Positions 50,395 to 61,232 of a stretch of DNA of 64,000 bases are shown here, in pieces. The translations under genes and the position numbers were made by a program. Positions within the stretch are counted from its first letter, which is position 1. Every line of letters begins with the position of its first letter. The notes below the pieces were generated by a model. That model was not told where the DNA came from and made no database searches. It worked only from the letters and a program-made list of their open reading frames with translations. The stretch is from contig JAJOZX010009068.1 in assembly GCA_023014485.1 (NCBI GenBank), positions 1 through 64,000 of the forward strand. Reading direction: 5' to 3'. The DNA is from Bathynomus jamesi (taxonomy: Eukaryota; Arthropoda; Malacostraca; Isopoda; Cirolanidae).

Positions 50395-51811
50395 TGTAAG
50401 GGTCCTATTTATTATTACAGACCTTTACAAGTTTACGTAGATAATTAACTAAATGCCAGGGTCACCAGCGCCCAAATACTAGATTGGCATCCAGCACTGC
50501 GGCGCAAAATTAATTTTAATAAAAAGGGAAGGACTGATTATAAATCATCACATGAATTTTGTATTTTATTGACAAATTAATAAACTATATGCAACAATTA
50601 TTTATAAATGCAAAGGGGATTTTTACCCGTAACAACTTTGATTGACATATAAATGCTAAATTAAATAATGGCACCGTTTAGCTAATATATAACAGTCTGC
50701 AACTAATACTGATACTAATATAATAATAATATGTAAATAATATTAATATACAAATAATATTAAACAACTAATAGTTAATATTAATAGACAATAATATTGT
50801 GCAAATAATAACAAATAATATTATATATAAATAATATGTAACTAATAGCCACAATGACAACCTTGTCTGCAAAGAGACAGACAAGAATACTGTAAGTATA
50901 TTTCAGAGAAAAAGAATAATAAAAATGGCAAAAATTAATAATAAAATACATATGCTATAGAGGCCCAGTAACCTGTGGATGGTGAATTACAGTTAAACCT
51001 CATTATGGGATTGTGTTAAGTTGAACAGGAAAACTAAGGAAGTATGTAGGCCACAAATGACTAGTAGGCCATCTGCTAAGAAAATACATGAAACATAATA
51101 GGCTTATAAAGTAAAATATACTAAGAAAATTAATGGGCAGGCCTATGCCTCTTCATATAGTGGAGCTGAGGTTAATTATTAAAACAAAGGCTACGGTAGG
51201 CCTCAGCTAGGCTAGAGTTACAATTTGGCTTTTGCCTAGATAGACCTAACTTAGCCTAAGGTAATTTATTGTATGAATCTTACAGTACTATTATAGTATG
51301 AATCTTACAGTACTAATCAAACAGTATAAGGCTTGTTAATATCTGCAGTATGCGGTATTGCATACAGATATGAATAGTAAAAAAATAAACATTATAAATA
51401 AGAACATACCACAAGAAATTTTGCTTGCTGGCGCCGTCCCTTTAGATCATAAAATGTGGAAACGGCGTCCCTTGTGTTGTCGTTGCACACAAGTTTGTTT
51501 TTACTTCACAATTTTACCAACAAGCCAAAATAATCCTTAAAAGCAAACTCACGTCTAGTCACACCATGCCCCCAAAATTTACATTGTTTAGAAAGCACAA
51601 AATATATTTTTATATTTGCTTTGAACTTCTTTAATGATTGCACTTTAATTTTTAACTAAATTACTATACACTGAATGCTTAAGAATTAAATTTGATCACT
51701 GGACATGTTTAACTTGTATTTATTTATTTAGACTTAAAATATGGTATTTCACTTGTGCCAACTTGGGCAATTTTCACTAATAAAAATAATCTTGTGGTGC
51801 AAGGCACTACA
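50395..51811 (-). repeat. Gypsy LTR (5' LTR in element orientation)
   Basis: This is the partner of 43,634-45,075, 25 bases shorter through several small deletions. It would contain the element's promoter; I could not pick a unique TATA box among its many AT-rich words. Confidence 0.92.
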
Positions 51812-52325
51812 CTCTCTTTCTAAAACAGCTTCTAAGAGGTTAGGTGTGTTGTACCCCCTCCGCGATTTCTTTACGCCCACTCAGTTGCTGTCTGTGTACA
51901 TGGGTCTTGTTCGCCCCTGTATGGGGTATGCTTCTCATGTGTGGGGTGGTTCAACCCACACAGCCGTACTTGACCAAGTGAAATCAAAGGCTTTTCGTCT
52001 CATCAATTCCCTGCCTCTTACTGTTCGCCGCAATGTTGCCTCACTCTATCTTTACTATCGTTATCATAACGGACATTGCTCTTTTGAACTCTCTAACTGC
52101 ATGGCTCCTCCTCTAAGGAGAGCACGCAATACCAGACTTTCTACACTTTCTCATTCCTTTTCTGTCCAACTATCTAATGCAAGGGTTAATTGGTATTTTC
52201 AGTCTTTCATCTATTCAACTGGTGAACTCTGGAACACTCTTCCTCAGTCCAACTTTCTTCCTGTCTATGACCTCCAATCTTTCAAATGCAGGGTGTCTAA
52301 GCATCTCGAAAACCCAGGACCTTGA
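51812..52325 (+). pseudogene. LINE C-terminal region, right of gypsy
   Basis: After the CTCT duplication the LINE frame resumes with KTASKRLGVLYPLRDFFTP, continues through LVRPCMGYASHVWGG and VKSKAFRLIN, and ends with LWNTLPQSNFLP and FKCRVSKHL. These words are characteristic of the region downstream of the reverse transcriptase in APE-type LINEs. The open frame reaches its natural stop at 52,323. Confidence 0.85.
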
Positions 52326-52405
52326 TTTTGGCTCTCTTCTTCTTATATGGGAGGGGCGCTTTTGCGGGCATTTGCCCTTGGCTCCTCCTTCCTGCATAAA
52401 AAAAA

Positions 52406-54290
52406 TATATATACACATTTAAACAGCGAACAATTTGCAAACATTCAAACAGCGTATCTTATAGAGCACAATCACTCCAAGAGGAAACTGAGCCGACGTG
52501 GTTTTTTTTTTAATATCTCGGTGAATGTTGAGTAATGCCTAGCCCTTAAAAGGGCTAACACAATGTTCCAACGTTAACTAAGTAGTTTCTACTATACTTT
52601 ACTCTGTAGTTATACGCGGTATGCAAAATAGCGTCTTTAAAGTTCACCTTGTACTGTAAATATCAGGCGCAAACCACGTACATACAAACTATCGCTTCGT
52701 TTAGTTTCTAATTAAGCAATTCAAACTTAATTTTAAAAGTAATTGATCGTCATCGTAATGGACCGGGAATAAGTGTTTGCTATTATTTTGTTATACTCCT
52801 AGGTCCTTCGGGAGTTCTAATCCCTTCCCCCTGTGGCTACCAATGTCCTCAGGTCACCAACTTATAGTGGCTAAGCTGTAGGCACTATTTTATAGTAGCA
52901 ACTTAGCAGTGATTTTGACAGCCACAAAATATCAGGAGTCTGGGACTGCTGGCCAAAAATTTTCAGGGATCCCACTTTCATTTCAAACTTGAAAAACCAA
53001 GAATGACCCAAATGCCGACTTAAGACACTTCATTTTGAGCAATGAAGAAATAGCCCATATTATATATAAAAAATACTATGAACATTAACAGGTAAAGGTA
53101 GGTTCCACTAACTATATAAAAATCTCATTGTCTAATCTTTACAAGGTTATTATGATAATATGAGACATACTGCTATTGAAATTATATAAATTATAAGAAA
53201 ATAATTTCATAGCCATGAAAGGTACATACCAGTAAACTTAAATAAAAGAAAAAAGAATAGTCTAAAATACAGTATTTTAGATACTGTTTTTAATAAAACG
53301 CGAAAGATTTTTTAATAAAATACTTCATATGGGTAGTAACAAATGGTACAGGTAGTAGTGACTGTGTGTTGTGAAATATAGAGCTGTTTATACCAACAGT
53401 CCGAGACACACAACGACTCTCAAACTGCACAGAGGGCATTCCTCACAAGCGCATCGGGTCAATCGTCTCGGAATGTTGATCTATGTTTACGTCTGGTTAA
53501 CTAGCCACGGATAAGAAGAACACAACAGTTCTTCAAACTTTGTAATTAGACGATATTCTACATATCTTAAATAACACGCTTAAGATTCTCAATGCAAATC
53601 TGTATACGAGTTGTAGACCAACAGATGTTACAGGTAGACGTATATGATCCAAGTAAGACTATGTGTCCCACTGGACACACAGGGTGCTAAGCTCGTGCGT
53701 CCAGAGCTAAATCCATGTTTCAGAGTCCCCTTACCTACGGGTTACCGAAATCTCTGCAACTTAGTGTTATCAGTTTATAGAAGCAGCTTTACTGAGGCAA
53801 GTTTATAGACCCTAATTTGTATAGGCTCTTAATTTGTATCGAAGGTTACTAGGCTGCCGTATTTATAAATTTGATAAATTGCAAAAGTGTTTAACATGAT
53901 TGTTAATTAGCGTAAGTCATCAGGTACTAACGTGCCAATTGCGGAAAAGAAGCATCGCGGCTTTTTCTTTTATTGAATGTAACAGCACAAATGTTCAACA
54001 GCAACAAGAATTAAAAATAAAATTGTTCAAATTAAAATCTGTAAGATACAATGATTCAACCACGAGGATTAATTGCCAAAGTAATTAATTTTAATATAAT
54101 TGAATTTATATTACAAAGGCAAACTTGATAGTAACAGAATCAAAGATTGAAAGCAACCCTGTTCCTTCATCACTCGCGAAAGTATTGGTCCTCATTTTAG
54201 CGATACCGTACGGCAAAGACACGAGCCCTACGGTCGAGGACCATGAACGAAAAGTGTCGCTAAGAGTAGGACTGAGAAGTGACTGCTTTC
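52406..54290. other. Spacer, no gene recognised
   Basis: The stretch lacks domain-bearing ORFs. A small hairpin (tagcccttaaaagggcta, 52,540-52,557) is visible. Short ORFs at 53,900-54,090 are not convincing. Confidence 0.5.
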
Positions 54291-54474
54291 TGCTTTGCTA
54301 TTTTGGAAGTTCTTCGATAGTCGTTTCCTTCTGCTGGAACTTCCCTGGTTCCGTCGCCCGTCGGTATGTCTTTGAAATCTTAGAAACCCCAAACGGCTTT
54401 GGGACAGCTCGGAATCACCTTCTCAACAGCCAATTGCAATTGCCACAGACATATTTGGTTGCAAGAGTATTTTT
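54290..54474. repeat. Dispersed repeat, reversed relative to 40.49-40.6 kb
   Basis: Words such as ggaacttccctggttcc and tctttgaaatctta are shared in reverse with 40,490-40,600. Family unknown. Confidence 0.55.
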
Positions 54475-54850
54475 TTATGCAGGAAGGAGGAGCCAAGGGC
54501 GAGCGTTCGCAAATATGCAAACCCCATCCCGCCACTATATAAGAAGGAGAGAAAGCCAAAATCAAGGTCTCCGAGGCTCGCGATGCCATTTTTTTACAAT
54601 TTTGACACCAGTGCTAGTACGTGTAGTGAACAATAGAGGGAGAAGTGTGTTTTTAAGAGCATGCTGGACTGCTGAAAGGGGAGATCAAACACGGAAAAAG
54701 ATCAGCTAAGGAGGACAATGACAGGAGAAACGGGAGTTCCAGCACTCCCTGTCCCCTGCCTAACGTCCTTCCCGGAGTACTTACCCGGTCGACTGGTGTC
54801 TACAATCTTCTCCTCGAATTGTTGTACCTAATTTGTTCTATTAATTTGAT
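54475..54850 (-). mobile_element. Short deletion derivative of the 41-52 kb LINE
   Basis: Read leftward, it starts with the LINE 5' untranslated region (matching 40,970-41,190) and then jumps directly to the LINE 3' end (matching 52,310-52,405, for example ggctcctccttcctgcataa). The whole coding region is missing. Retention of both ends suggests a non-autonomous copy mobilised by the LINE machinery. The 194-codon ORF reading across it is accidental. Confidence 0.7.
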
Positions 54851-55976
54851 TGTTAATTTGACGTTAATTTGATTGTTAATTTGACGTTCCAGTTTCCTTT
54901 CCATCGCACCGTGATTGAGATACGAAACCGATGACATGTTCGTAATACAAGTACTTTCATTCGCCGAAAACATGACGCATATGTAAACCTGTCTGAGTTA
55001 GCTAGTGCATGTTCACCTACAATCGAGTCTTTCTTAATCCGGATTTGGGTTCTGGGAGATTAAGATGCTTCTAGGTTTTCTATGGTAGAACGCTTCTTGA
55101 AGTTTTATAGGTTTCTAACTTTGAAACCAAAATATTTGAACATGAGGCACCATCTGTTGGGCGAAAGGCCAGAAATTCCCAATTAAATCTAGAACAACCT
55201 ACTAGTAGATAATTACAACTTAACACTAAATATGACAGGAATTTTCGATCTAAATATATACACGAGTGAGATTCGAAACTCCATCTCCAAAGGCGTCATT
55301 TTTGGAGGCCATGACTTTATCCACTCGTCCACGCTTATGATTCAGAGTAGGGCGAACAAAATTATGTATATTCTTCCAGTTTCTTTTTTGGGTACACATT
55401 AATTCGAACTTATTGCAAAAATATAAACGAATGTCCGAAAATTTACAAAAAATAAATAATTGGAAAATATTATTGCGAATTATAAATTTCTTTCAGGAAT
55501 TACAGCAGGTATTTGCCAAATATTGTACGAATAAACTTCAGACTTCTAACTTGAGAATCAAAATAAAATTTCACCGTGAAATGAGGTATTTCAAGAATAT
55601 AAAAATACTTATTTTCGTGAAATACTTAAGAGTGTTGGGAAATGTTGGGAAATAATGTTTGGAAAACATGCAGATATGAAATTAGGGTACGTAGGGGATA
55701 GAGGGTAGGCCTATTTGCGGGAGGAAGCATCATTGCTAAGTCTGAAAATAGTTACTAGAAGAAACACTATTTTGGATTATCTTATTCATTGAAAGCCCTA
55801 ACCAGGTTTCATATTGAAAAACCTAACCAAGTTTTTTCCCGTTGTTCCAGACTTTATTTTCGCTCAGGACACCTCGTACTTATAACACCTGCGTGCGTAG
55901 GTCATCGAAAGAGGGATGGACCTTCACTATATATTTCTTGCTTCGGGATAAGTAATTATGGGTTGCTTCACTTTGC

Positions 55977-56032
<56 letters not shown>

Positions 56033-56085
56033 CCCCCTATAATATATATGTATATATATTATATATATATATATTGTGTGTATAT
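54851..56085. other. Spacer with tandem words and (AT)n
   Basis: A duplicated ttgattgttaatttgacgtt lies at 54,849-54,890, and a ~50-bp (AT)n tract at 55,979-56,030. No gene. Confidence 0.5.
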
Positions 56086-56089
56086 ATAT

Positions 56090-56250
56090 ATGGGTACCCT
56101 AGGTAGCCTAGTGGTTAAGACGCTGAGCTGCTGCTGCTGGATCGTGGTTCGGATTCCACGTTAAACTGTAGGTCTAAGGTGGAGCGACAAGCTTGAACTT
56201 CGTCAGAATGAACAATTCGGGCGGAAGCTAGACCAAGGTTAGCCAAGGTG
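56090..56250 (+). repeat. SINE, second tRNA unit and 3' block only
   Basis: The piece begins gggtaccctaggtagcctag and runs through gtggttcggattccacg to the 3' block gaacaattcgggcggaagct. The first tRNA-like unit of the dimer is missing, so it is 5'-truncated or a monomeric form. Confidence 0.75.
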
Positions 56251-56564
56251 TATGTATATACATATATATATATACACATATATATATCTTTCGTACAGAT
56301 TATTTGAAATGTAGCCCGTTATAAGAACAGGAAAATAAGTTTTAAAAAATTATTTCACGGTAATCAACCGTGTTATTATTATTATTATAAAAAAAAAAAT
56401 AGAATTAGTCTTGAACTTCTTTGACTTTTTTTAATCAGAAAAGGTCAAAACTGTATTTTGATTAACATCTTAATTTACTTGCTTTCATGTTCTTAGAAAT
56501 ATTAAATTTTCCAGTTTAAGACACGATATATATATATGTACACACACACACACACACACACACA

Positions 56565-56603
<39 letters not shown>
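56251..56603. other. AT-rich spacer with (CA)n/(AT)n
   Basis: Microsatellites at 56,538-56,600; nothing else recognised. Confidence 0.5.
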
Positions 56604-56604
<1 letters not shown>

Positions 56605-56904
56605 CCTTGACTAAGCTTGGTTTGGCTTCCGCCCGAATTGTTTATTCTGACGAAGGTCAAGTTTGTCACTATACCTTAGAACTACAGTTTAACGCGCAAT
56701 CCGAACCACGCCCCACCAGCAGTAGCCCAGCTTCTTAACCACTAGGCTACACAGGGTACTCATTTATCTATCAACCAATTTCTTTTTTATTGTGTGGAAG
56801 GATGAACAGCTGGGTTTTGCTGCGTGCCGCCTGCCTTCACTGGGTCTCGATCCCGGAGCCGATGGATTCGTAGTCAGCGACGCTAACCACTACACCACCA
56901 AGGC

Positions 56905-56906
<2 letters not shown>
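56604..56906 (-). repeat. Dimeric tRNA-derived SINE
   Basis: In minus orientation both tRNA-like units and the 3' block are present, as in the 34,907-35,195 copy. It is flanked by (AT)n tracts on both sides, so the target duplication cannot be read. Confidence 0.8.
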
Positions 56907-56949
<43 letters not shown>

Positions 56950-58148
56950 TATATATATATGCCCGCTGCGACTTGCGCAGTAAAATAAAACCCGAAACAC
57001 AGCATAGGGGAGGACTGGGAGGGAGAGTGTGTTACTAAAACCTTCCCTGGTTCTTCCTTAATGTGTATACTAAATTTGGTGCAGATTACCCGTTTAGAGG
57101 GGCGGGTGTTATTAAAACCTTCAATGGTTCTCCCTTAATGTGTATACTAAATTTGGGCAGATTACTCTAGCCGTTTAGGGGACCCCAACCCAATCCCCTC
57201 CCAACAGGGGGTGGGGACTGAGATGGGCAGGTATATTGCTAAAATAACTATTAAATGTTTATTTTACATGCTCACTTATGTACATATTTGTAGGTTTTGT
57301 TTATTAAGTACAATTAGTAAAACCAAAACAATAATTTCAAACTGTGTCTACATTATTTGGAGTCACCCATACGCAATATTTTCAGCTGCAATACTGTACG
57401 TAGCGTGGAAAAGTTCAGCTGCACGTTTGGTTTGCACACTGACTGCATGCATCATATACATGCAGTCATATACATCCAGTCATATACCTGTGCAACAGTG
57501 AAAGAAAAATAAACTTAAAAATCCAATGCCTCCATTTGTAACTTAGTTCGTACTCGCAAAACTTACATTAGACAAGGTTTGGTTCCTTTAATTTCAGGAT
57601 GGACAATGGACATGGTTGGTTCCTTTAATTTCAGGATGGACAATGGACATGGTTGGTTCCTTTAATTTCAGGATGGACGATGGACATGGTTGGTTCATGA
57701 AGGAAAAATTAGCGATTTCGTCCGGCTGATTTTGAAGCGAAGGACGAAGGTCAAGTGAAATTATGGTGACTTTCAGAAATATGTCGATTTTCGCTCGAAG
57801 TTACCGCTGATCATCCCTCGAAACGCGGATGTTTTCCACATTGACAATTGAATGAACAATTGCAGTCCTCGAAGTGCCCAATTTTCCTCATTCAGAATCG
57901 AGACTGTTCCTAACCTAACCTAGCCTGGATCAAAGCGGGAAAGCCTTGGATGAGAATGAGAATGGCACGAATTGGGAATAGACCGATTTGAAAATGCCTC
58001 CATTGATATTCTCCCTCTCGACTTTCCCACTCTTGGTCGAGCACTGAAATGGGAATGATAATGAGCGAGATCATACCCAGTAAACGATTGACACCCTCAG
58101 TCATGGAATTCAATTACTGCAGTTACAAAGTTCCCCTCTATTCCTTAT

Positions 58149-58191
<43 letters not shown>

Positions 58192-58348
58192 GCGTATCTC
58201 CGCATAAGCGAGGTACCGACTGTTTAAAAATCATATATTTATAAACTATTTAAACAAACCTAATCTAACCTAACCTAACCTAACTTAACCTCCCCTACAG
58301 ACGAATAATAGTTTTCGCGATATTTGAATTTTAAAACTTCTAAATTAC
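56907..58348. other. Spacer with two small tandem repeats
   Basis: About 57,026-57,190 holds two ~90-bp units (tccttaatgtgtatactaaa). 57,579-57,690 holds three 37-bp units (cctttaatttcaggatggac). A (CA)n tract is at 58,146-58,189 and a short TTAGG-type tract at 58,263-58,290. The ORF at 57,211-57,501 has hydrophobic stretches but no recognised family. Confidence 0.55.
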
Positions 58349-58913
58349 TAGTGATGGCAGGAATTCCGGCCATTTTAGAAAACCTCCTGCTCCGGCCGGA
58401 GGTCTCACTAAACTCCGGCCTCTGGCCGGAGGTGATTGACATTTTCACAAATTTTGAAATATTGCCACACACCAGAAGCCATTAGGGGCCTAATTCTATA
58501 GAACTTAATAAATTGGCTAATATTTGGTTGGACACAGGGGTTAACGAGAAATGAGAGGTTGTGTTTCACTAGCACTATTTTCCATGCTCTTTACGATGGT
58601 ACTAATCATTTTTTGTGCTAGTGCGCGGTTATAAAATTCATTTAATATATAATTTTTACGTGGAGACTCCGTGTGTATGTATGTATGTATGTATGTATCC
58701 ATGTATGTATGTATGTATGTATGTATGTATGTATGTATGTATGTTAGCGCTCCGTGTGTTTGTATGTACGGTAATGCGTTTCGTGGACGTATCACTTGTT
58801 TTCAGATTGTCACATGGCTGGATTTGTCCAATTAGACACTTTTTGTGTAGATTTGTCCAATTAGACACTTTTTTGCGACGTGCGCCATAGGAATTTCCTT
58901 TGTTTCACGCAGT

Positions 58914-59180
58914 TTGAGGACAATGGCTGAAGCTAGTGAAGGTTTTGAATGTGATGGTTGCGAGATTGAGTATTACCGCGCCATTTCTAAATATTTTGAA
59001 AATAACGGAGCAGCGGTGGATTGTTTTAAACGCCACGGAGTTCTGCCCGCTTGTGCGCAATGCCCGAAATGTAACAATTCCTGTTCTTATCGCACTGACC
59101 AACATATATACTATTGTCACCGGCAGAAAACAAACCCCAAGAATAAGCGTGTAACCCGGTGTAATTTCTTCGTGAGTTAG
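58914..59180 (+). CDS. N-terminal exon of Merlin (ISXO2-like) transposase
   Basis: The 88-codon ORF shows a helix followed by a zinc-ribbon: FKRHGVLPACAQCPKCNN, later HIYYCHRQ and RCNFFVS. This resembles the N-terminal DNA-binding region of ISXO2/Merlin transposases, where the next segment would start the catalytic domain. The frame ends at a GTGAGT splice-donor-like word (59,172), so it may be a first exon; the catalytic exons have been lost from this element. Both ATGs at 58,914 and 58,923 are possible starts. Confidence 0.6.
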   Translation: MRTMAEASEGFECDGCEIEYYRAISKYFENNGAAVDCFKRHGVLPACAQCPKCNNSCSYRTDQHIYYCHRQKTNPKNKRVTRCNFFVS

Positions 59181-59231
59181 GTTAGTTAGGTTAGGTTGGT
59201 TAGGTTAGTTAATTTAGTTCGGTTAGCTAGT

Positions 59232-59435
59232 TTTTTATCAGAATTACATTTTCCTGGTGTAGTTTTCTCTGCTTTGTTGGAATTTGACACAAATTTCTTG
59301 TGCAAATGAATAGAAACACTCCGTATTTTGGAATGGAAAAAAAATAGTTTCTATTCATTTGCACAAAAAATGGGTATCAGATTCAAACAAAGCAGACAAA
59401 ACTACACTAGAAAAATGTAATTTTGATAAAAAATG
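59232..59435. repeat. Long inverted repeat (~85-bp arms) inside Merlin
   Basis: The arm at 59,232-59,317 pairs with 59,347-59,435 (ends gtgcaaatgaatagaaac and gtttctattcatttgcac) around a ~29-base loop, with some mismatches and a small indel. Confidence 0.8.
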
Positions 59436-60333
59436 TAGCCCCTGTGTCCAGCCAAATACTTACCAATAAATTTATACAATTATAAAAAAATTAATAAATG
59501 TTCTTCTGTCTTAGTTATGCTAATTTAAGGTAGGATACTTACTTAAGGTAAAATATTTGGCTAATAATTTTATATTTAATTTTTTTCACAAACAAAAAGC
59601 CCAATATCTATTGGGTGATTTGCCTTTTGAAATAAGGCCTAGGCTAGTAGCTGAAATAAGAATATAAAAATTAGTTTACTTTTGACTGCTCATTAATATA
59701 TAATTTTTTTTTTAACTTTATTAATATGACACTGGCACTGTCTGGCAGTCTAGTTGAAATCTGCACTGCACAAAAAATTAGATAGATGGTTTTGCTTGTA
59801 AATAAGATCAGAGTTTGTTTTGTACTACTACTAATCACTGTAATCAGTAAACACTCTCTTAGACCTACACAGACTAAATGTTACATTTATCCATAATTTT
59901 CTATGTCCTTATCATAGGTTCAAAAGAAAAGTGAAAACGTTTACTTTTTCATTTTGGAGGAGTGACTGTAAAAATAATTTATTTTATGAGTGATCAGTGA
60001 TTGTATTAATAATTGATTTGATATAGGCTACTTTACTCAGCATTCAGCAAGACATCACAACCTGAGGATATTCTGTTCAATGGGAATTTTTAGAGAAATT
60101 AGCACACACAAAGCATAGAAAGTCGACTTTTATAAAGTTTAAGTTATTAAAGACTTAATAATTTAAAATAGCAGGACTATAATATATGAACCCTAAGTAG
60201 ATGAGACGATGGACCACACACACACACACATATATAAATACTGAAATAAATCAATTGACCGGAGGAAAAAACACTAAGCCGGAGGTTCCGGCCCTCCGGC
60301 CTCCGGCCAAAATGTGCCTCCGGTGCATCACTA

Positions 60334-60529
60334 TAAATTTACCTTATTAAGTTACTCGTCTCGTACGAATAAAAATTGCGAGCTAATGGAATAATACCTC
60401 GCAAAAATTAGAAAACTTTGGAACTACAGTGCTACTTACAAAAATAACCTCACACACACATATGCGCACGCGCACGTATACACACACATAAAAACACACA
60501 CACACATACATATATATATAATGCGCCTC
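60334..60529. other. Short spacer with (CA)n
   Basis: A CA/TA-rich tract precedes the SINE. No gene. Confidence 0.5.
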
Positions 60530-60808
60530 GGTGGTGTAGTGGTTAGCTTCGCTGACTACAAATCCATTTGCCCCAGGATCGAGACCCAGTGACGGCAGCC
60601 AGGCGCGTAGCAAAACCCAGCTGTTCATCCTTCCATACAATAAAGTGGTTGGTAGATAAATGGGTACCCTGGGTGGCATAGTGGTTAAGACGCTGCGCTG
60701 CTGGTGGGGCGTGGTTCGGATTCCACGTTAAACTGTAGGTCTAAGGCGGAGTGAAAAGCTTGACCTTCGTCAGAATGAACAATTCAGGCGGAAGCTAACG
60801 AAAGGTTA
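60530..60808 (+). repeat. Dimeric tRNA-derived SINE
   Basis: The first tRNA-like unit (box A-like gtgtagtggttagc, box B-like ggatcgagaccc) is followed by a linker ending gtagataaatgg, the second unit (gtaccctgggtggcatagtgg to gtggttcggattccacg) and the 3' block gaacaattcaggcggaagct. It is the only copy here in plus orientation with all parts. Confidence 0.85.
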
Positions 60809-61195
60809 TATATTAACCAGAAATCGCCTCCAAAGTTCAGACAATATTCTGGCAATAGTATCTCTGTTATTAATTGAGCTAGAACGTTCATTTTTGGCTA
60901 AATTAGAGTTCTAAGTATGCTAATGAAGATGTTGATGAGTTTTTGGAATAGATTTTCATATTTTATATATATTTAAGTTTTTGATTTTCTTATTATGCCG
61001 AACTTTGGGTGAACTTTTGGCTGGCGATAGAGGTGAAAAAAGTAGTTCGCTTCATAAGGTTTTCAACCATACTTCTAGTGTCGTAAGGTCATTATAACCC
61101 AAACCACGCGATAGAGGAAGGGTGAAAATAGTGATATCCATCAAAAACACGTTTTCGCCTGTGGTGGCGCTTTGGTATCTTAAGACGCGCGACCC

Positions 61196-61224
<29 letters not shown>
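60809..61224. other. Spacer ending in (AT)n
   Basis: Nothing recognised; an (AT)n tract at 61,200-61,230 borders the LINE fragment. Confidence 0.5.

Positions 61225-61232
<8 letters not shown>

Larger units (their letters stand above)
43634..51811 (-). mobile_element. Ty3/gypsy LTR retrotransposon, 8.2 kb
   Basis: The element lies on the minus strand between two ~1.4-kb direct repeats (43,634-45,075 and 50,395-51,811) and is flanked by CTCT (43,630-43,633 and 51,812-51,815). In its own direction it carries gag, protease, reverse transcriptase, RNase H and integrase, in that order. Several frameshifts interrupt the coding region. The near-identity of the two LTRs, apart from small indels, points to a fairly young insertion. 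It interrupts the LINE in the middle of its coding sequence. Confidence 0.93.
40965..52405 (+). mobile_element. Non-LTR retrotransposon (APE-type LINE), split by gypsy
   Basis: The left part (to 43,633) has an endonuclease and reverse transcriptase; the right part (from 51,812) completes the C-terminal region. The 3' end is a short non-coding tail to about 52,405, followed by A- and AT-rich sequence. The 5' end is placed at about 40,965 by comparison with the reversed deletion derivative at 54,475-54,850. Overall it resembles arthropod Jockey/CR1-group elements; I do not assign a clade. Several frameshifts make it inactive. Confidence 0.8.
58515..59464. mobile_element. Merlin DNA transposon, non-autonomous, 950 bp
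   Basis: The ends start GGCTAATATTTGG and, reversed, GGTAAGTATTTGG, continuing alike through GGACACAGGGG. The exact 8-bp duplication AATAAATT flanks them (58,507-58,514 and 59,465-59,472). GG-starting ends and 8-bp duplications are Merlin traits. Inside are a (GTAT)n tract (58,672-58,743), the N-terminal exon of a Merlin-type transposase and a long hairpin. Confidence 0.82.
58349..60333. mobile_element. hAT element with TAGTGATG ends, host of Merlin
   Basis: Both ends start TAGTGATG and carry subterminal clusters of CCGGCC/CCGGAGG words. The flanks TAAATTAC and TAAATTTA fit an 8-bp duplication with one indel. No transposase is present. The terminus is shared with the 8,270-9,509 hAT, but the subterminal repeat word is different. 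A complete Merlin element lies inside it. Confidence 0.7.

Noticed and set aside
54125..54709. 194-codon ORF
   Set aside because: It crosses a dispersed repeat and the LINE deletion derivative, mostly in antisense.
58541..58890. ORFs over the (GTAT)n tract
   Set aside because: They are microsatellite translations.
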